64,000 nucleotides of DNA from contig JASJCQ010000013.1 of NCBI GenBank assembly GCA_030065915.1, forward strand, positions 62,001 through 126,000, written 5' to 3'. The stretch comes from Woeseiaceae bacterium (GTDB lineage: Bacteria; Pseudomonadota; Gammaproteobacteria; Steroidobacterales; Woeseiaceae). Made by a program: the position numbers and the translations under genes. Shown here one piece after another: positions 1-6,512 of the stretch. The notes under the pieces are model-generated. The model was not told where the DNA came from. It was given only the letters and a program-made list of their open reading frames with translations, and made no database searches. The number at the start of each line of letters is the position of its first letter. Within the stretch, counting starts at the first letter, position 1.

Positions 1-823
1 TGGCGTAAAAGCGCTCGGTAATTTCATCCGTCTGACCTACGACCGACATCCGATACATCCGGCAGATCTCGGCCTCGATCACTGTCGGGGCGGCAAACAG
101 ACCGGCACCAGCCTCGCCGAAGGCCTTGAGCAGGGCGCTGTCGTCGAATTCTCCCGTTATTCGGGGCGAGATATCGTGATGCTCGAACCAGTCATCCAGC
201 CGTCTCCTTAACGCCGAGTCCTTCGATGGCAGAAGCATGGGTGCGCCGTCGAGGCTCGCGGGAAACTTGCCCCTGTAGCGCCGGGACCGTGATTTCTGAG
301 CGAAAAATGACATACCGCTGGAGCCGAGGCGGTGGTTGAAGGCCTTCAGCCCCAGCCCTTCGGGCGCCGGCTTGTCGGAGAGGACTATATCGAGGCGGTG
401 GATGGCAAGCTCCGACAACAGCTTTTCCAGCGAGGATTCATGGCAACGCACCCGAACCGGGTGATCGCCGGTAAGGGCTGGTGCGATGATCCGCTCGCCA
501 ATGAGTTTCGGCATTGAGCTGACCATGCCAACATTCAGCACGGTGGGTCCGCTCAACTGCCTCCCCCTGACCACGTTGGCGAGTTCGGCACCGACCGAGA
601 AGATCTCATCCGCGTACTCGAAGACGACCCTCCCCATCTCCGAGAGCACGAGGCGGCGGCCGACACGATCGAAGAGCGGCTGGCCGACGGCTTCGTCCAG
701 AAGTTTGAGCTGTCCGCTGATGGTTTGCGGTGTCAGGTGCAGGATTTCGGCCGCTCTCGCAATGCTGCCTTCACGGGCGACCGTCCAGAAATACTGCAGG
801 TGGCTGTAATTCAGGTGGCGCAT
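1..823 (-). CDS. nhaR: NhaR-type LysR-family regulator (3' end cut off by window)
   Basis: Reading the minus strand from an ATG at 823 gives 274 uninterrupted codons that run off the window. The protein opens with a LysR winged helix (residues about 1-60, 'LNYSHLQYFW' and 'LTPQTISGQL'). The co-inducer domain follows E. coli NhaR closely, with 'FDDSALLKAFGEAGAGLFAAPT' split across the expected place. NhaR is a sodium-responsive activator of the nhaA Na+/H+ antiporter gene; E. coli NhaR has 301 residues, so only about 25 are missing here. It is divergent from the HPF-sodium channel-SbtA operon across a 109-bp gap, which makes that operon a natural target. The family call is firm; the target is inferred. 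Confidence 0.85.
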   Translation of the reverse strand, partial: MRHLNYSHLQYFWTVAREGSIARAAEILHLTPQTISGQLKLLDEAVGQPLFDRVGRRLVLSEMGRVVFEYADEIFSVGAELANVVRGRQLSGPTVLNVGMVSSMPKLIGERIIAPALTGDHPVRVRCHESSLEKLLSELAIHRLDIVLSDKPAPEGLGLKAFNHRLGSSGMSFFAQKSRSRRYRGKFPASLDGAPMLLPSKDSALRRRLDDWFEHHDISPRITGEFDDSALLKAFGEAGAGLFAAPTVIEAEICRMYRMSVVGQTDEITERFYA

Positions 824-839
824 CCATTGACAATAGCAT

Positions 840-889
840 AATTCGAGTAAACCGAACTGAATTATCGTATACAACGAATTGAACGAATT
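840..889. promoter_or_regulatory. Repeated CGAATT half-sites between nhaR and the hpf operon
   Basis: This AT-rich stretch holds AACGAATT twice in direct orientation (873-880 and 882-889, 9-bp period). An inverted AATTCG lies at 840-845. A LysR-family regulator normally binds such partially symmetric repeats in the gap shared with its divergent target. The second and third half-sites overlap the proposed -35 of the hpf promoter. The repeats are directly visible; binding by NhaR is inference. Confidence 0.35.
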
Positions 890-906
890 AAATTAGCCGT
901 TAGAAT
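879..906 (+). promoter_or_regulatory. Candidate sigma-70 promoter for the hpf-channel-sbtA-sbtB operon
   Basis: TTGAAC (879-884) and TAGAAT (901-906) are separated by 16 bp. They match the -35 and -10 consensus at four and five positions. Transcription would start near 913, giving a short leader of about 20 nt with a GGAGAG ribosome site at 922-927 before the ATG at 933. Confidence 0.45.
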
Positions 907-932
907 ACCGGGCACTAATTTGGAGAGTCGTC

Positions 933-1289
933 ATGAACATTATCGTTCGCGCCAAAGGCGTTGAGCTAGACGACCAGTCAAAGAGATTCCTGGTCGAGAA
1001 TACCCGATCTGCGCTGTCCCGCTTCGAAGACCGCGTGATCGCCGTCGATGTATTCGTCAGCGATGAGAATGGCCCGAAAGGTGGCTACGACAAAAATGCC
1101 GTCTTTCGCGTCCGGTTGACAAACGGGCACGTATTGACGACTGAAACGACAAAGAGCGACTTTTACGCCGCCTTTGCCGCCGGAATCAAAACGACGAAGC
1201 GCACCGTACGGCGCTCGATAAAAAAGTCCGCCCAGCTCGAGAAAGTCTCTTTCCGAACGCTCCCTGTATCCCCTGGTCTGGACATCTAA
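933..1289 (+). CDS. HPF/RaiA-family ribosome hibernation factor (short form)
   Basis: This 118-residue protein matches the short sigma-54 modulation/S30EA family, which binds the 30S subunit decoding region and stabilises inactive ribosomes. Typical features are the N-terminal 'MNIIVRAKGVEL', the mid-protein 'VDVFVSDENGPKGG' and a basic helix 'TKRTVRRSIKKSAQ' near residues 88-101. The start has a strong GGAGAG at 6 bp. It is the first gene of a run in which the next start codon (TTG, 1291) follows its TAA by one base. That links a translation-silencing factor to sodium and bicarbonate transport. Members near nhaR may respond to salt stress, but this is inference. It is not the rpoN-linked hpf copy. 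Confidence 0.8.
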   Translation: MNIIVRAKGVELDDQSKRFLVENTRSALSRFEDRVIAVDVFVSDENGPKGGYDKNAVFRVRLTNGHVLTTETTKSDFYAAFAAGIKTTKRTVRRSIKKSAQLEKVSFRTLPVSPGLDI

Positions 1290-1290
1290 A

Positions 1291-2118
1291 TTGAGTGCCG
1301 TTTCCCTGCCGCAGCCCCGCAAGGGGCTGCGGGTTTTCGTCGAATCCAAAGGATTCAACCACGCCGTCACTGCGTTGATCATCATCAACGCCATTACACT
1401 CGGTCTCGAGACGTCTCAGACAGTAATGACGTTCGCCGCCCCGCTCCTGTACTTCATAGACAGGACGGCACTGATCATCTTCACGATTGAGATCTCGCTG
1501 CGTATCTGGGTCTACCGCGCAAACTACTTCAAGGATTTCTGGGGTATTTTCGACTTCCTGGTGGTCGCCATTGCCTGGATCCCGGCCTCCGGTCCGTTGT
1601 CGGTGCTCCGCGCCCTGCGAATCCTGCGAGTCCTGAGGCTCGTTTCCATTGTTCCCCAGATGCGCAAGGTCGTTGGGGCGTTGCTTCACTCGTTGCCCGG
1701 TATGGGGTCGATCGTCGCCGTGCTGCTCCTGGTCTTCTACGTGGGCGCCGTGATGGCGACCAAACTCTTCGGCGCCGACTTTCCGGACTGGTTCGGCAGC
1801 ATCGGTGCATCGATGTATACGCTGTTCCAGATCATGACGCTTGAAAGCTGGTCAATGGGAATCGTACGACCAGTCATGCAGGAGTATCCGCTCGCGTGGT
1901 TGTTCTTCGTGCCATTCATCATCGTCACGAGCTTCGCCGTCCTGAACCTGTTTATTGCGTTGGTCGTCAACTCCATGCAGTCTCTGCATGACCAGACCAC
2001 CGAATCGGTTCGTGAGGAGGCGCTCATCGCACACGACGAGCGTGAGGCATTGCAGCATCAGCTTGCCCGAATCAGTGACGATCTGGAGAAGATTCGCGCA
2101 GAGGTAGCAAGACGTTGA
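1291..2118 (+). CDS. Bacterial voltage-gated sodium channel (NaChBac/NavAb type)
   Basis: The 275-residue protein is a single-domain six-helix cation channel that assembles as a tetramer. The S4 voltage sensor carries arginines at every third position (R107, R110, R113, R116). The selectivity filter 'TLESWSM' (183-189) is the sodium-selective type of NavAb/NaChBac. After S6 (about 205-225) comes an acidic, heptad-like helix (about 240-275) that resembles the C-terminal tetramerising coiled coil of this family. The start is a TTG one base after the hpf stop, and the TGA stop overlaps the TTG start of sbtA, so translation is probably coupled. In marine bacteria these channels are linked to flagellar motility and pH control. 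Here the partners suggest sodium supply or sensing for SbtA. Confidence 0.88.
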   Translation: MSAVSLPQPRKGLRVFVESKGFNHAVTALIIINAITLGLETSQTVMTFAAPLLYFIDRTALIIFTIEISLRIWVYRANYFKDFWGIFDFLVVAIAWIPASGPLSVLRALRILRVLRLVSIVPQMRKVVGALLHSLPGMGSIVAVLLLVFYVGAVMATKLFGADFPDWFGSIGASMYTLFQIMTLESWSMGIVRPVMQEYPLAWLFFVPFIIVTSFAVLNLFIALVVNSMQSLHDQTTESVREEALIAHDEREALQHQLARISDDLEKIRAEVARR

Positions 2119-3059
2119 GCATCGATCCAGTCATTCTGTTTTTCGGACTAGGTGTCCTGGCGGGTATCGCCAAGTCTGACCTCAAGATTCCTCCCGCTAT
2201 CTACGAATTACTCAGCATCATGCTGTTGTTGACCATCGGCCTGAAGGGCGGCGTCGAATTGTCCAGGTCACCAATGGGTGGTTTGTGGCTGCAGGCAATC
2301 GCGGTGCTCGCGATGGGCTTCATCTTCCCTTTGTTCATTTATCCGTTGGCCCGCAAAGTCGGGAGGATCGGGCAGTCAGACGCGGCATCTCTCGCGGCGC
2401 ACTACGGTTCTGTCAGCGTCGCGACGTTCGCTGTCGGCATCGCGTTTCTTACCGACAGAAACATCAGTTACGACTCGCAGCTGCCGATATTTCTCGTCCT
2501 GCTGGAAGTGCCGGCCATTGTCGTTGGTATCCTGCTGGCCCGACGTGCCAGCCGGCGTGCACAGGCATGGTCCAAGGTGATGCACGAGATCGTCTTCGGC
2601 AAGAGCATCTTGTTGCTTGTCGGCGGGCTATTCATCGGCTGGATTGCCGGACCGGAAGGCATCGCCCCGATCGAGCCTCTGTTCTTCGACCTGTTCAAGG
2701 GTGTCCTCGCGCTGTTCCTGCTGGAGATGGGACTGATCGCTGTCAGCCAGAGCCATGCCCTTAAGGTGCACGGACCCTTCCTGGTAGTGTTCGGCGTGCT
2801 AATGCCGTTGCCGCTCGGCACGATTGGTGTGCTGGTTGGCTGGGCAATCGGCCTGTCAGCCGGCGGAGCGGCCTTGCTTGGCGTACTGGCGGGAAGCGCC
2901 TCCTATATCGCGGCTCCGGCAGCGATGCGTATAGCCGTCCCCGACGCGAACCCTTCGCTGTCTTTGACGGCGTCACTGGGTGTGACATTTCCGTTCAACA
3001 TATTCATCGGTATTCCGATTTACTACGCTATCGCCGCGGCGGTAGTCGGCGGAGGATAG
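2115..3059 (+). CDS. sbtA: SbtA-family sodium-dependent bicarbonate symporter
   Basis: The 314-residue polytopic membrane protein belongs to the SbtA family, the single-protein Na+/HCO3- symporter best known from cyanobacteria. Recognisable blocks are 'PPAIYELLSIMLLLTIGLKGG' (split here; near residues 26-46), 'LAAHYGSVSVATFAVG' and the C-terminal 'AGSASYIAAPAAMRIAVPDANPS' region. The TTG start overlaps the channel stop codon. It is followed five bases later by an SbtB-like PII protein, the classical SbtA partner. No carboxysome or RuBisCO gene lies in the window, so the bicarbonate probably feeds anaplerotic carboxylation or pH balance. The family call is strong; the substrate is taken from the family. 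Confidence 0.85.
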   Translation: MSIDPVILFFGLGVLAGIAKSDLKIPPAIYELLSIMLLLTIGLKGGVELSRSPMGGLWLQAIAVLAMGFIFPLFIYPLARKVGRIGQSDAASLAAHYGSVSVATFAVGIAFLTDRNISYDSQLPIFLVLLEVPAIVVGILLARRASRRAQAWSKVMHEIVFGKSILLLVGGLFIGWIAGPEGIAPIEPLFFDLFKGVLALFLLEMGLIAVSQSHALKVHGPFLVVFGVLMPLPLGTIGVLVGWAIGLSAGGAALLGVLAGSASYIAAPAAMRIAVPDANPSLSLTASLGVTFPFNIFIGIPIYYAIAAAVVGGG

Positions 3060-3064
3060 GAGCT

Positions 3065-3370
3065 ATGACCGACGCTAGTCGCAAGCTCGTGACGATCGTC
3101 ACGGAGGCCATACTCGAGGTTGAGATCTGTACGGCGGTTGAATCGCTTGGCGCGACGGGCTACACGGTGACGAATGCGCGTGGGTCGGGTAGCCGCGGTG
3201 TTCGCGATGCAGGGTGGAGTACTGACAGCAACGTACGCATCGAGGTTATATGCAGCGCAGAATTGGCCAGGCGTATCGAAAACCACATGCAAAAGTTCTA
3301 CTACGAGAACTATGCCATGGTGTTATTCGAGACCGACGTTTCGGTGCTGCGGCCTGAGAAATTCTCTTAA
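3065..3370 (+). CDS. SbtB-like PII signalling protein
   Basis: This 101-residue protein has the PII ferredoxin-like fold: 'KLVTIVTEAILEVEICTAVE', then a T-loop region 'ARGSGSRGVRDAGW' near residues 39-52, then 'VICSAELARRIENHMQKFYY'. The T-loop contains no tyrosine, so it lacks the uridylylation site of GlnB/GlnK. It also lacks the C-terminal cysteine-containing R-loop of cyanobacterial SbtB. SbtB proteins bind adenine nucleotides, including cAMP, and gate SbtA at the inner membrane face. Its place directly after sbtA (5-bp gap) supports that role. The gene converges on rpiA. Confidence 0.82.
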   Translation: MTDASRKLVTIVTEAILEVEICTAVESLGATGYTVTNARGSGSRGVRDAGWSTDSNVRIEVICSAELARRIENHMQKFYYENYAMVLFETDVSVLRPEKFS

Positions 3371-3389
3371 GGCCCGCGGCGGGTTCAGG

Positions 3390-4049
3390 CTAGGCTCGGA
3401 GTTCCCGGACACCGGACTCTTCTGCGATCAGCAGCACATCGGCCGGGCGCCTGGCGAAAATGCCGACGGTGACGACCCCAGGAATCTGGTTCAGGCGAGT
3501 CTCCATTTCCAGCGGATTGTCGATGCGCAGATTGTGCACGTCCAGGATGTGGTTGCCGTTATCCGTAACGAAATTCTCTCGCCAGATAGGCTGGCAGCGC
3601 ATTTTCAGGAGCTGCCTGTTCACGAAGCCCTGTGCCATCGGCAATACTTCGATCGGTAACGGGAACTGGCCGAGCATTCCGACGAACTTGGACTCGTCGA
3701 CAATACAAACAAAGCGCCGGGAAGCGCCGGCCAGGATCTTCTCCCGGGTCAACGCGCCACCCCCACCCTTGATCAGGTTGAGTCTCTTGTTGACTTCATC
3801 GGCGCCGTCGATATAGACGTCGATCTCGCCTGCTTCATTAAGCGTTACGACCTCGAAACCTTGCTGTTCCAGCAAACGGGTTGACGCTTTCGAGCTCGAG
3901 ACTACGACATCGATCCTGTCCCGCACCGTGGGAAGGGCCTCAATGAGGAAGTTGACGGTTGAACCCGTGCCTACCCCCAGCGTTGAACCAGGTTCGATAA
4001 ATGGCAACGAAGCAAGGGCGGCGCTGCGCTTCAGGTCGTCTGAGCTCAT
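3390..4049 (-). CDS. rpiA: Ribose-5-phosphate isomerase A
   Basis: RpiA interconverts ribose 5-phosphate and ribulose 5-phosphate in the non-oxidative pentose phosphate pathway. The 219-residue length is standard. The phosphate-binding 'GVGTGST' is at 25-31, the catalytic 'DGADE' at 81-85, 'KGGGG' at 94-98 and the catalytic base E103 follows. The ATG at 4049 has an AGGTGA ribosome site about 6 bp upstream. It stands alone on the minus strand, with its own candidate promoter at 4097-4126 and a terminator of the preceding gene at 4160-4189. Confidence 0.97.
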   Translation of the reverse strand: MSSDDLKRSAALASLPFIEPGSTLGVGTGSTVNFLIEALPTVRDRIDVVVSSSKASTRLLEQQGFEVVTLNEAGEIDVYIDGADEVNKRLNLIKGGGGALTREKILAGASRRFVCIVDESKFVGMLGQFPLPIEVLPMAQGFVNRQLLKMRCQPIWRENFVTDNGNHILDVHNLRIDNPLEMETRLNQIPGVVTVGIFARRPADVLLIAEESGVRELRA

Positions 4050-4096
4050 GTACTGTCACCTAGTTACGTGTGGAGAAGCCCTGAAAGACGCGGGGA

Positions 4097-4126
4097 AATA
4101 TATCCCAGATAACAACAGACACACAA
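4097..4126 (-). promoter_or_regulatory. Candidate rpiA promoter
   Basis: On the minus strand TTGTGT (4121-4126) and TATATT (4097-4102) are spaced by 18 bp, about 48 bp upstream of the rpiA ATG. The -10 matches consensus at five of six positions and the -35 is weaker. It lies just after the histone-like gene's terminator, as expected for an independent unit. Confidence 0.4.
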
Positions 4127-4159
4127 GAAATCGCGGAAAATCTGAGACTTACGTCACTC

Positions 4160-4189
4160 AAAAAAAAGTGCCCGCAATGCGGGCACTTT
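4160..4189 (-). terminator. Rho-independent terminator of the histone-like gene
   Basis: An 11-bp perfect stem (4165-4175 with 4179-4189, loop of 3) is followed on the minus strand by a run of eight T, given by the A-tract at 4160-4167. It lies 37 bp past the stop of the Lys/Ala-rich gene. Confidence 0.85.
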
Positions 4190-4225
4190 GTTTGCCTGGA
4201 AGAAAAAGACCCAAGCGAGCTGTAG

Positions 4226-4726
4226 CTACCTCTTGCGAGAGACCTTCTTCTTCGTCCTGCGCTTAGCTACTTTTTTCTTCGCTTTCTTCTTAGCCACCTT
4301 CTTCTTGGCGGCTTTCTTCTTGGTCTTTCTCTTCGTTACCTTTTTCTTAGCTGCCTTTTTCTTGGTCTTTTTCTTGGCGGCTTTCTTTTTCGTTTTCTTC
4401 TTGGCTACCTTTTTCTTAGCTGCCTTCTTCTTGGTCTTCTTCTTGGCGGCTTTCTTCTTCGTCTTCTTCTTAGCTACCTTTTTCTTGGCAGCTTTCTTCT
4501 TCGTCTTCTTCTTAGCTACCTTTTTCTTGGCAGCTTTCTTCTTCGTCTTCTTCTTAGCTACCTTTTTCTTGGCAGCTTTTTTCTTCGTCTTTTTCTTCGC
4601 GACTTTTCTCTTCGCGACTTTCCGTTTCGTTACCTTCTTCTTAGAAGCTGGTTTCCTAGTGACTTTCGACTTCTTAGCGACTTTGCGCTTCGAAGCCTTC
4701 TTGCGTGACTTCTTCTTGGTAGCCAT
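4226..4726 (-). CDS. Lys/Ala-rich repetitive histone H1-like protein
   Basis: The 166-residue protein is made almost entirely of Lys, Ala, Thr, Val and Arg. Its core is a 14-residue repeat of the type VAKKKTKKKAAKKK, seen in the DNA as a 42-bp period (for example 4471, 4513, 4555). Such extremely basic proteins resemble the C-terminal tail of eukaryotic H1 and AlgP/Hc-like bacterial proteins, and are thought to compact DNA or bind RNA. There is no folded domain and no signal peptide. A GGAGAAAA ribosome site precedes the ATG. The gene has its own terminator (4160-4189) and a candidate promoter (4759-4788). The repeat number is likely to vary between strains. Function is inferred from composition. 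Confidence 0.8.
   Translation of the reverse strand: MATKKKSRKKASKRKVAKKSKVTRKPASKKKVTKRKVAKRKVAKKKTKKKAAKKKVAKKKTKKKAAKKKVAKKKTKKKAAKKKVAKKKTKKKAAKKKTKKKAAKKKVAKKKTKKKAAKKKTKKKAAKKKVTKRKTKKKAAKKKVAKKKAKKKVAKRRTKKKVSRKR
4300..4600. repeat. 42-bp coding tandem repeat in the histone-like gene
   Basis: The DNA of the histone-like gene repeats with a 42-bp period. Near-identical copies start at 4471, 4513 and 4555 (each opening with TAGCTACCTTTTTCTTGGCA on the plus strand) and diverged copies lie at lower coordinates. Because 42 is a multiple of three, gain or loss of units keeps the frame. Confidence 0.75.
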
Positions 4727-5055
4727 GATTTTCTCCGTGTCGGGTACCCGGCGTTGAGTATATACATAACAAGTAAAAAATCCAGCAACCTACTGATGCG
4801 TAAAAGAGCCTGGAAAAGCGTCACAAACCAAGTGTGAATTCGTTCTCAGTCGGTGTACTTTCCGTGAGCGTTTTCTTCCTCCGCGAAACGACACTTTTAG
4901 GGGGCGCTCACAGCAAAAAGAAGCTGTGGTCAGCCACCTCACGGCAGGCGAATTCTGTAAACGCGCTTGCGACGTCTCATCTGACTGAAAAACCAGAGCG
5001 ATGGTTCTTTGTCCGGCAATATCGGGTGTGTTCTGCCGAAGTCGGTGTGCTGGTT
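4727..5055. other. Gene-free stretch between the histone-like gene and 5-FCL
   Basis: No convincing coding sequence is present in these 329 bp. The left edge holds the ribosome site and candidate promoter of the histone-like gene and a perfect 10-bp palindrome CGGGTACCCG at 4741-4750. At 4991-5006 a weak 5-bp hairpin followed by a short T-run on the minus strand might end the 5-FCL transcript. GTGAGCG (4864-4870) and CGCTCAC (4905-4911) form a loose inverted repeat. I see nothing I can name as a small RNA. Confidence 0.5.
4759..4788 (-). promoter_or_regulatory. Candidate promoter of the histone-like gene
   Basis: On the minus strand TTGCTG (4783-4788) and TATATA (4759-4764) are separated by 18 bp, some 32 bp upstream of the ATG at 4726. 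The surrounding AT-rich tract contrasts with the high-GC flanks. Confidence 0.4.
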
Positions 5056-5625
5056 TTAGTCTGTAAATACCGAGTAAAGCGGTATATCCCAACGGTTTAG
5101 CGCTATCTCTTCAACCTGCTGGCAGGTAAATGCCACGCCGACAAGCTTCGGTTTCTTCCAGCCTCTAAATCGACTCTGGAAACGAAAGCAGCGGTCGTAG
5201 TAACCGCTTCCCATACCGACACGATGTCGATTGTTGTCGAACGCGACGAGCGGAGTAACGACAACGTCGAGTTGCCTTGCGTCTATTCGCGGTTCGTTAA
5301 CCGGTTCGAAAATGCCGAAAGACCTGGTTTCAATTCGACTCTCAGGTCGCAATGAACAAAACTGCAGACGATTACGATCGTCGATCACCGGCGCAAAAAT
5401 TTCTTTTTTTGCGCGCCACCCGCGCAAAATGATTTCGTCTGTATCGACTTCGTCCCAGGTAGACAGATAAACCCCGATGCGTTTCGCAGAGAAGAACAAC
5501 GACGATCGCAGAAACCTTCGACAGATGATCTCCGAGGCGATTTCTCGTTCGCTCGACGACATCGATCGCCTGGACTCGAGGCCCTGTTGACGTTGCTGGT
5601 TTTGCCCGGGCTGCGAATTATTCAC
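5056..5625 (-). CDS. 5-formyltetrahydrofolate cyclo-ligase (YgfA)
   Basis: The enzyme uses ATP to turn 5-formyl-THF into 5,10-methenyl-THF, returning folate to the active pool. The family signature 'PLVAFDNNRHRVGMGSGYYD' sits near residues 125-144 and 'IGVYLSTWDEVDT' near 50-62. I chose the GTG at 5625 (189 residues), because it begins 19 bp after the 3' end of 6S RNA and keeps the basic N-terminal segment. A longer reading into 6S RNA has no homology, and an ATG at 5565 would lose that segment. No clear Shine-Dalgarno precedes the GTG. In E. coli the gene is likewise co-transcribed downstream of ssrS. Confidence 0.85.
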   Translation of the reverse strand: MNNSQPGQNQQRQQGLESRRSMSSSEREIASEIICRRFLRSSLFFSAKRIGVYLSTWDEVDTDEIILRGWRAKKEIFAPVIDDRNRLQFCSLRPESRIETRSFGIFEPVNEPRIDARQLDVVVTPLVAFDNNRHRVGMGSGYYDRCFRFQSRFRGWKKPKLVGVAFTCQQVEEIALNRWDIPLYSVFTD

Positions 5626-5643
5626 GGTGTGGTTTGGAGAAGA

Positions 5644-5832
5644 GGCGCTCCCCGCCTGTGCCGTTACCGACCGTCGCTCTCGAACCAGAGCAACAAGTGG
5701 GGTCAGCCGTGATGACAACAGGCTTACCGACGAATCGGCCCTGCTCACATGTCATCGACAGTACACGACCCCGGTACTAAAAGTTAGGGTCGAAAGGTAT
5801 CCAGGTCTGTATCGAACACTGCAGGGAGCGCC
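5644..5832 (-). ncRNA. ssrS: 6S RNA
   Basis: This 189-nt minus-strand segment lies exactly between zapA and the 5-FCL gene, the gammaproteobacterial location of ssrS (E. coli 6S is 184 nt). Its ends pair: GGCGCTCCC at the 5' end (5832-5824) with GGGAGCGCC at the 3' end (5652-5644). The internal block GTGAGCA...CGTCGGTAAGCCT matches the conserved 3' side of the central bubble of E. coli 6S, and a GGTTCGAGAG hairpin follows. 6S RNA mimics an open promoter and traps sigma-70 RNA polymerase in stationary phase. Exact processing sites are estimated from the closing stem. Confidence 0.88.
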
Positions 5833-5843
5833 ATACCGAAAAT

Positions 5844-6158
5844 TCAGAGATCGAGTTGCTGAGAATTTCCCAAAGCCGACTCGACGCGATCAGAAATCAG
5901 TTTCAATCGCGTACTGAAATCTCCTTCCATCGCTCTGTCGCGCGCTTTGGCGTGCAACAGGTCATTAGCCATATTGAGTGCCGCCATCACCGCGATGCGA
6001 TCGAGCCCTACGACCCCGGAACCGTCCCGCACCTCACGCATTTTCTCGTTCAGTATTTCGGCCGAATCCAGCAGGTCCGTTCTCTCGCTGGCAGGGCAGG
6101 CTACCTGGTACTCTTTGTCCAGGATGCGAATGCTGACTTGTGCATAGGGTTCGCTCAT
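5844..6158 (-). CDS. zapA: Cell division protein ZapA
   Basis: ZapA cross-links FtsZ filaments at the division ring. The 104-residue protein has the N-terminal globular part 'VSIRILDKEYQVACPASER' and a C-terminal coiled coil from about residue 45. The ATG at 6158 follows the stop of the upstream ZapB-like gene by four bases; a longer reading would overlap that gene. It is followed by 6S RNA, as in other gammaproteobacteria. Confidence 0.93.
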   Translation of the reverse strand: MSEPYAQVSIRILDKEYQVACPASERTDLLDSAEILNEKMREVRDGSGVVGLDRIAVMAALNMANDLLHAKARDRAMEGDFSTRLKLISDRVESALGNSQQLDL

Positions 6159-6162
6159 CGTT

Positions 6163-6393
6163 TCAAGACCCCTGTTCCATTGCCTTAAGGCGACCAATCA
6201 TGGCCTCCACGCGTGCGCGTACCTGTTCATTTTTTTGCAGCAGGCTCGCACGTTCGGCGGTCAAAACGTCCTGTCGCTGCTTCAGGGATCGATTCTCGTC
6301 CTGAAGCTGGTCGCACACTCTGACGAGCGCATCAACGCGCTGCTCCAGCCGCTTCAATTCGCCTTCGAATGTCGCATTGATATCGTCACTCAT
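6163..6393 (-). CDS. ZapB-like coiled-coil protein (TIGR02449 type)
   Basis: The 76-residue protein is one continuous coiled coil ('LKRLEQRVDALVRVCDQLQD' followed by 'ENRSLKQRQDVLTAERASLL'). It matches the TIGR02449 family found next to zapA in Pseudomonas and related genera. By position and shape it may act like ZapB, joining ZapA to the division ring, but this is inference. The ATG at 6393 was chosen because the homologous region begins there. It is the first gene of the zapA-6S-5-FCL unit and is divergent from ygfB. Confidence 0.82.
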   Translation of the reverse strand: MSDDINATFEGELKRLEQRVDALVRVCDQLQDENRSLKQRQDVLTAERASLLQKNEQVRARVEAMIGRLKAMEQGS

Positions 6394-6512
6394 GGAGCCA
6401 ATATAGTGTTGGAAACTGACAGAATCAATGACAGCAGCGCCGCGACTACGGGTTTGTGGCGCCGGGCATAACCGTGGGATCATTCGTCCCTACAAGAATT
6501 GACTCAATTAAT

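Noticed and set aside
4300..4600. Regular 42-bp repeats as a possible CRISPR array
   Set aside because: The units are in frame, adjacent and without unique spacers, and they encode the basic repeat protein; no cas gene is near.
4741..4750. Perfect palindrome CGGGTACCCG
   Set aside because: Ten bases alone are expected by chance in 64 kb and no second copy was noticed.
4188..4757. Plus-strand Phe/Leu-rich frame that looks like a membrane protein
   Set aside because: It is the antisense of the Lys/Ala repeat gene (AAG codons read as CTT/TTC), not a real product.
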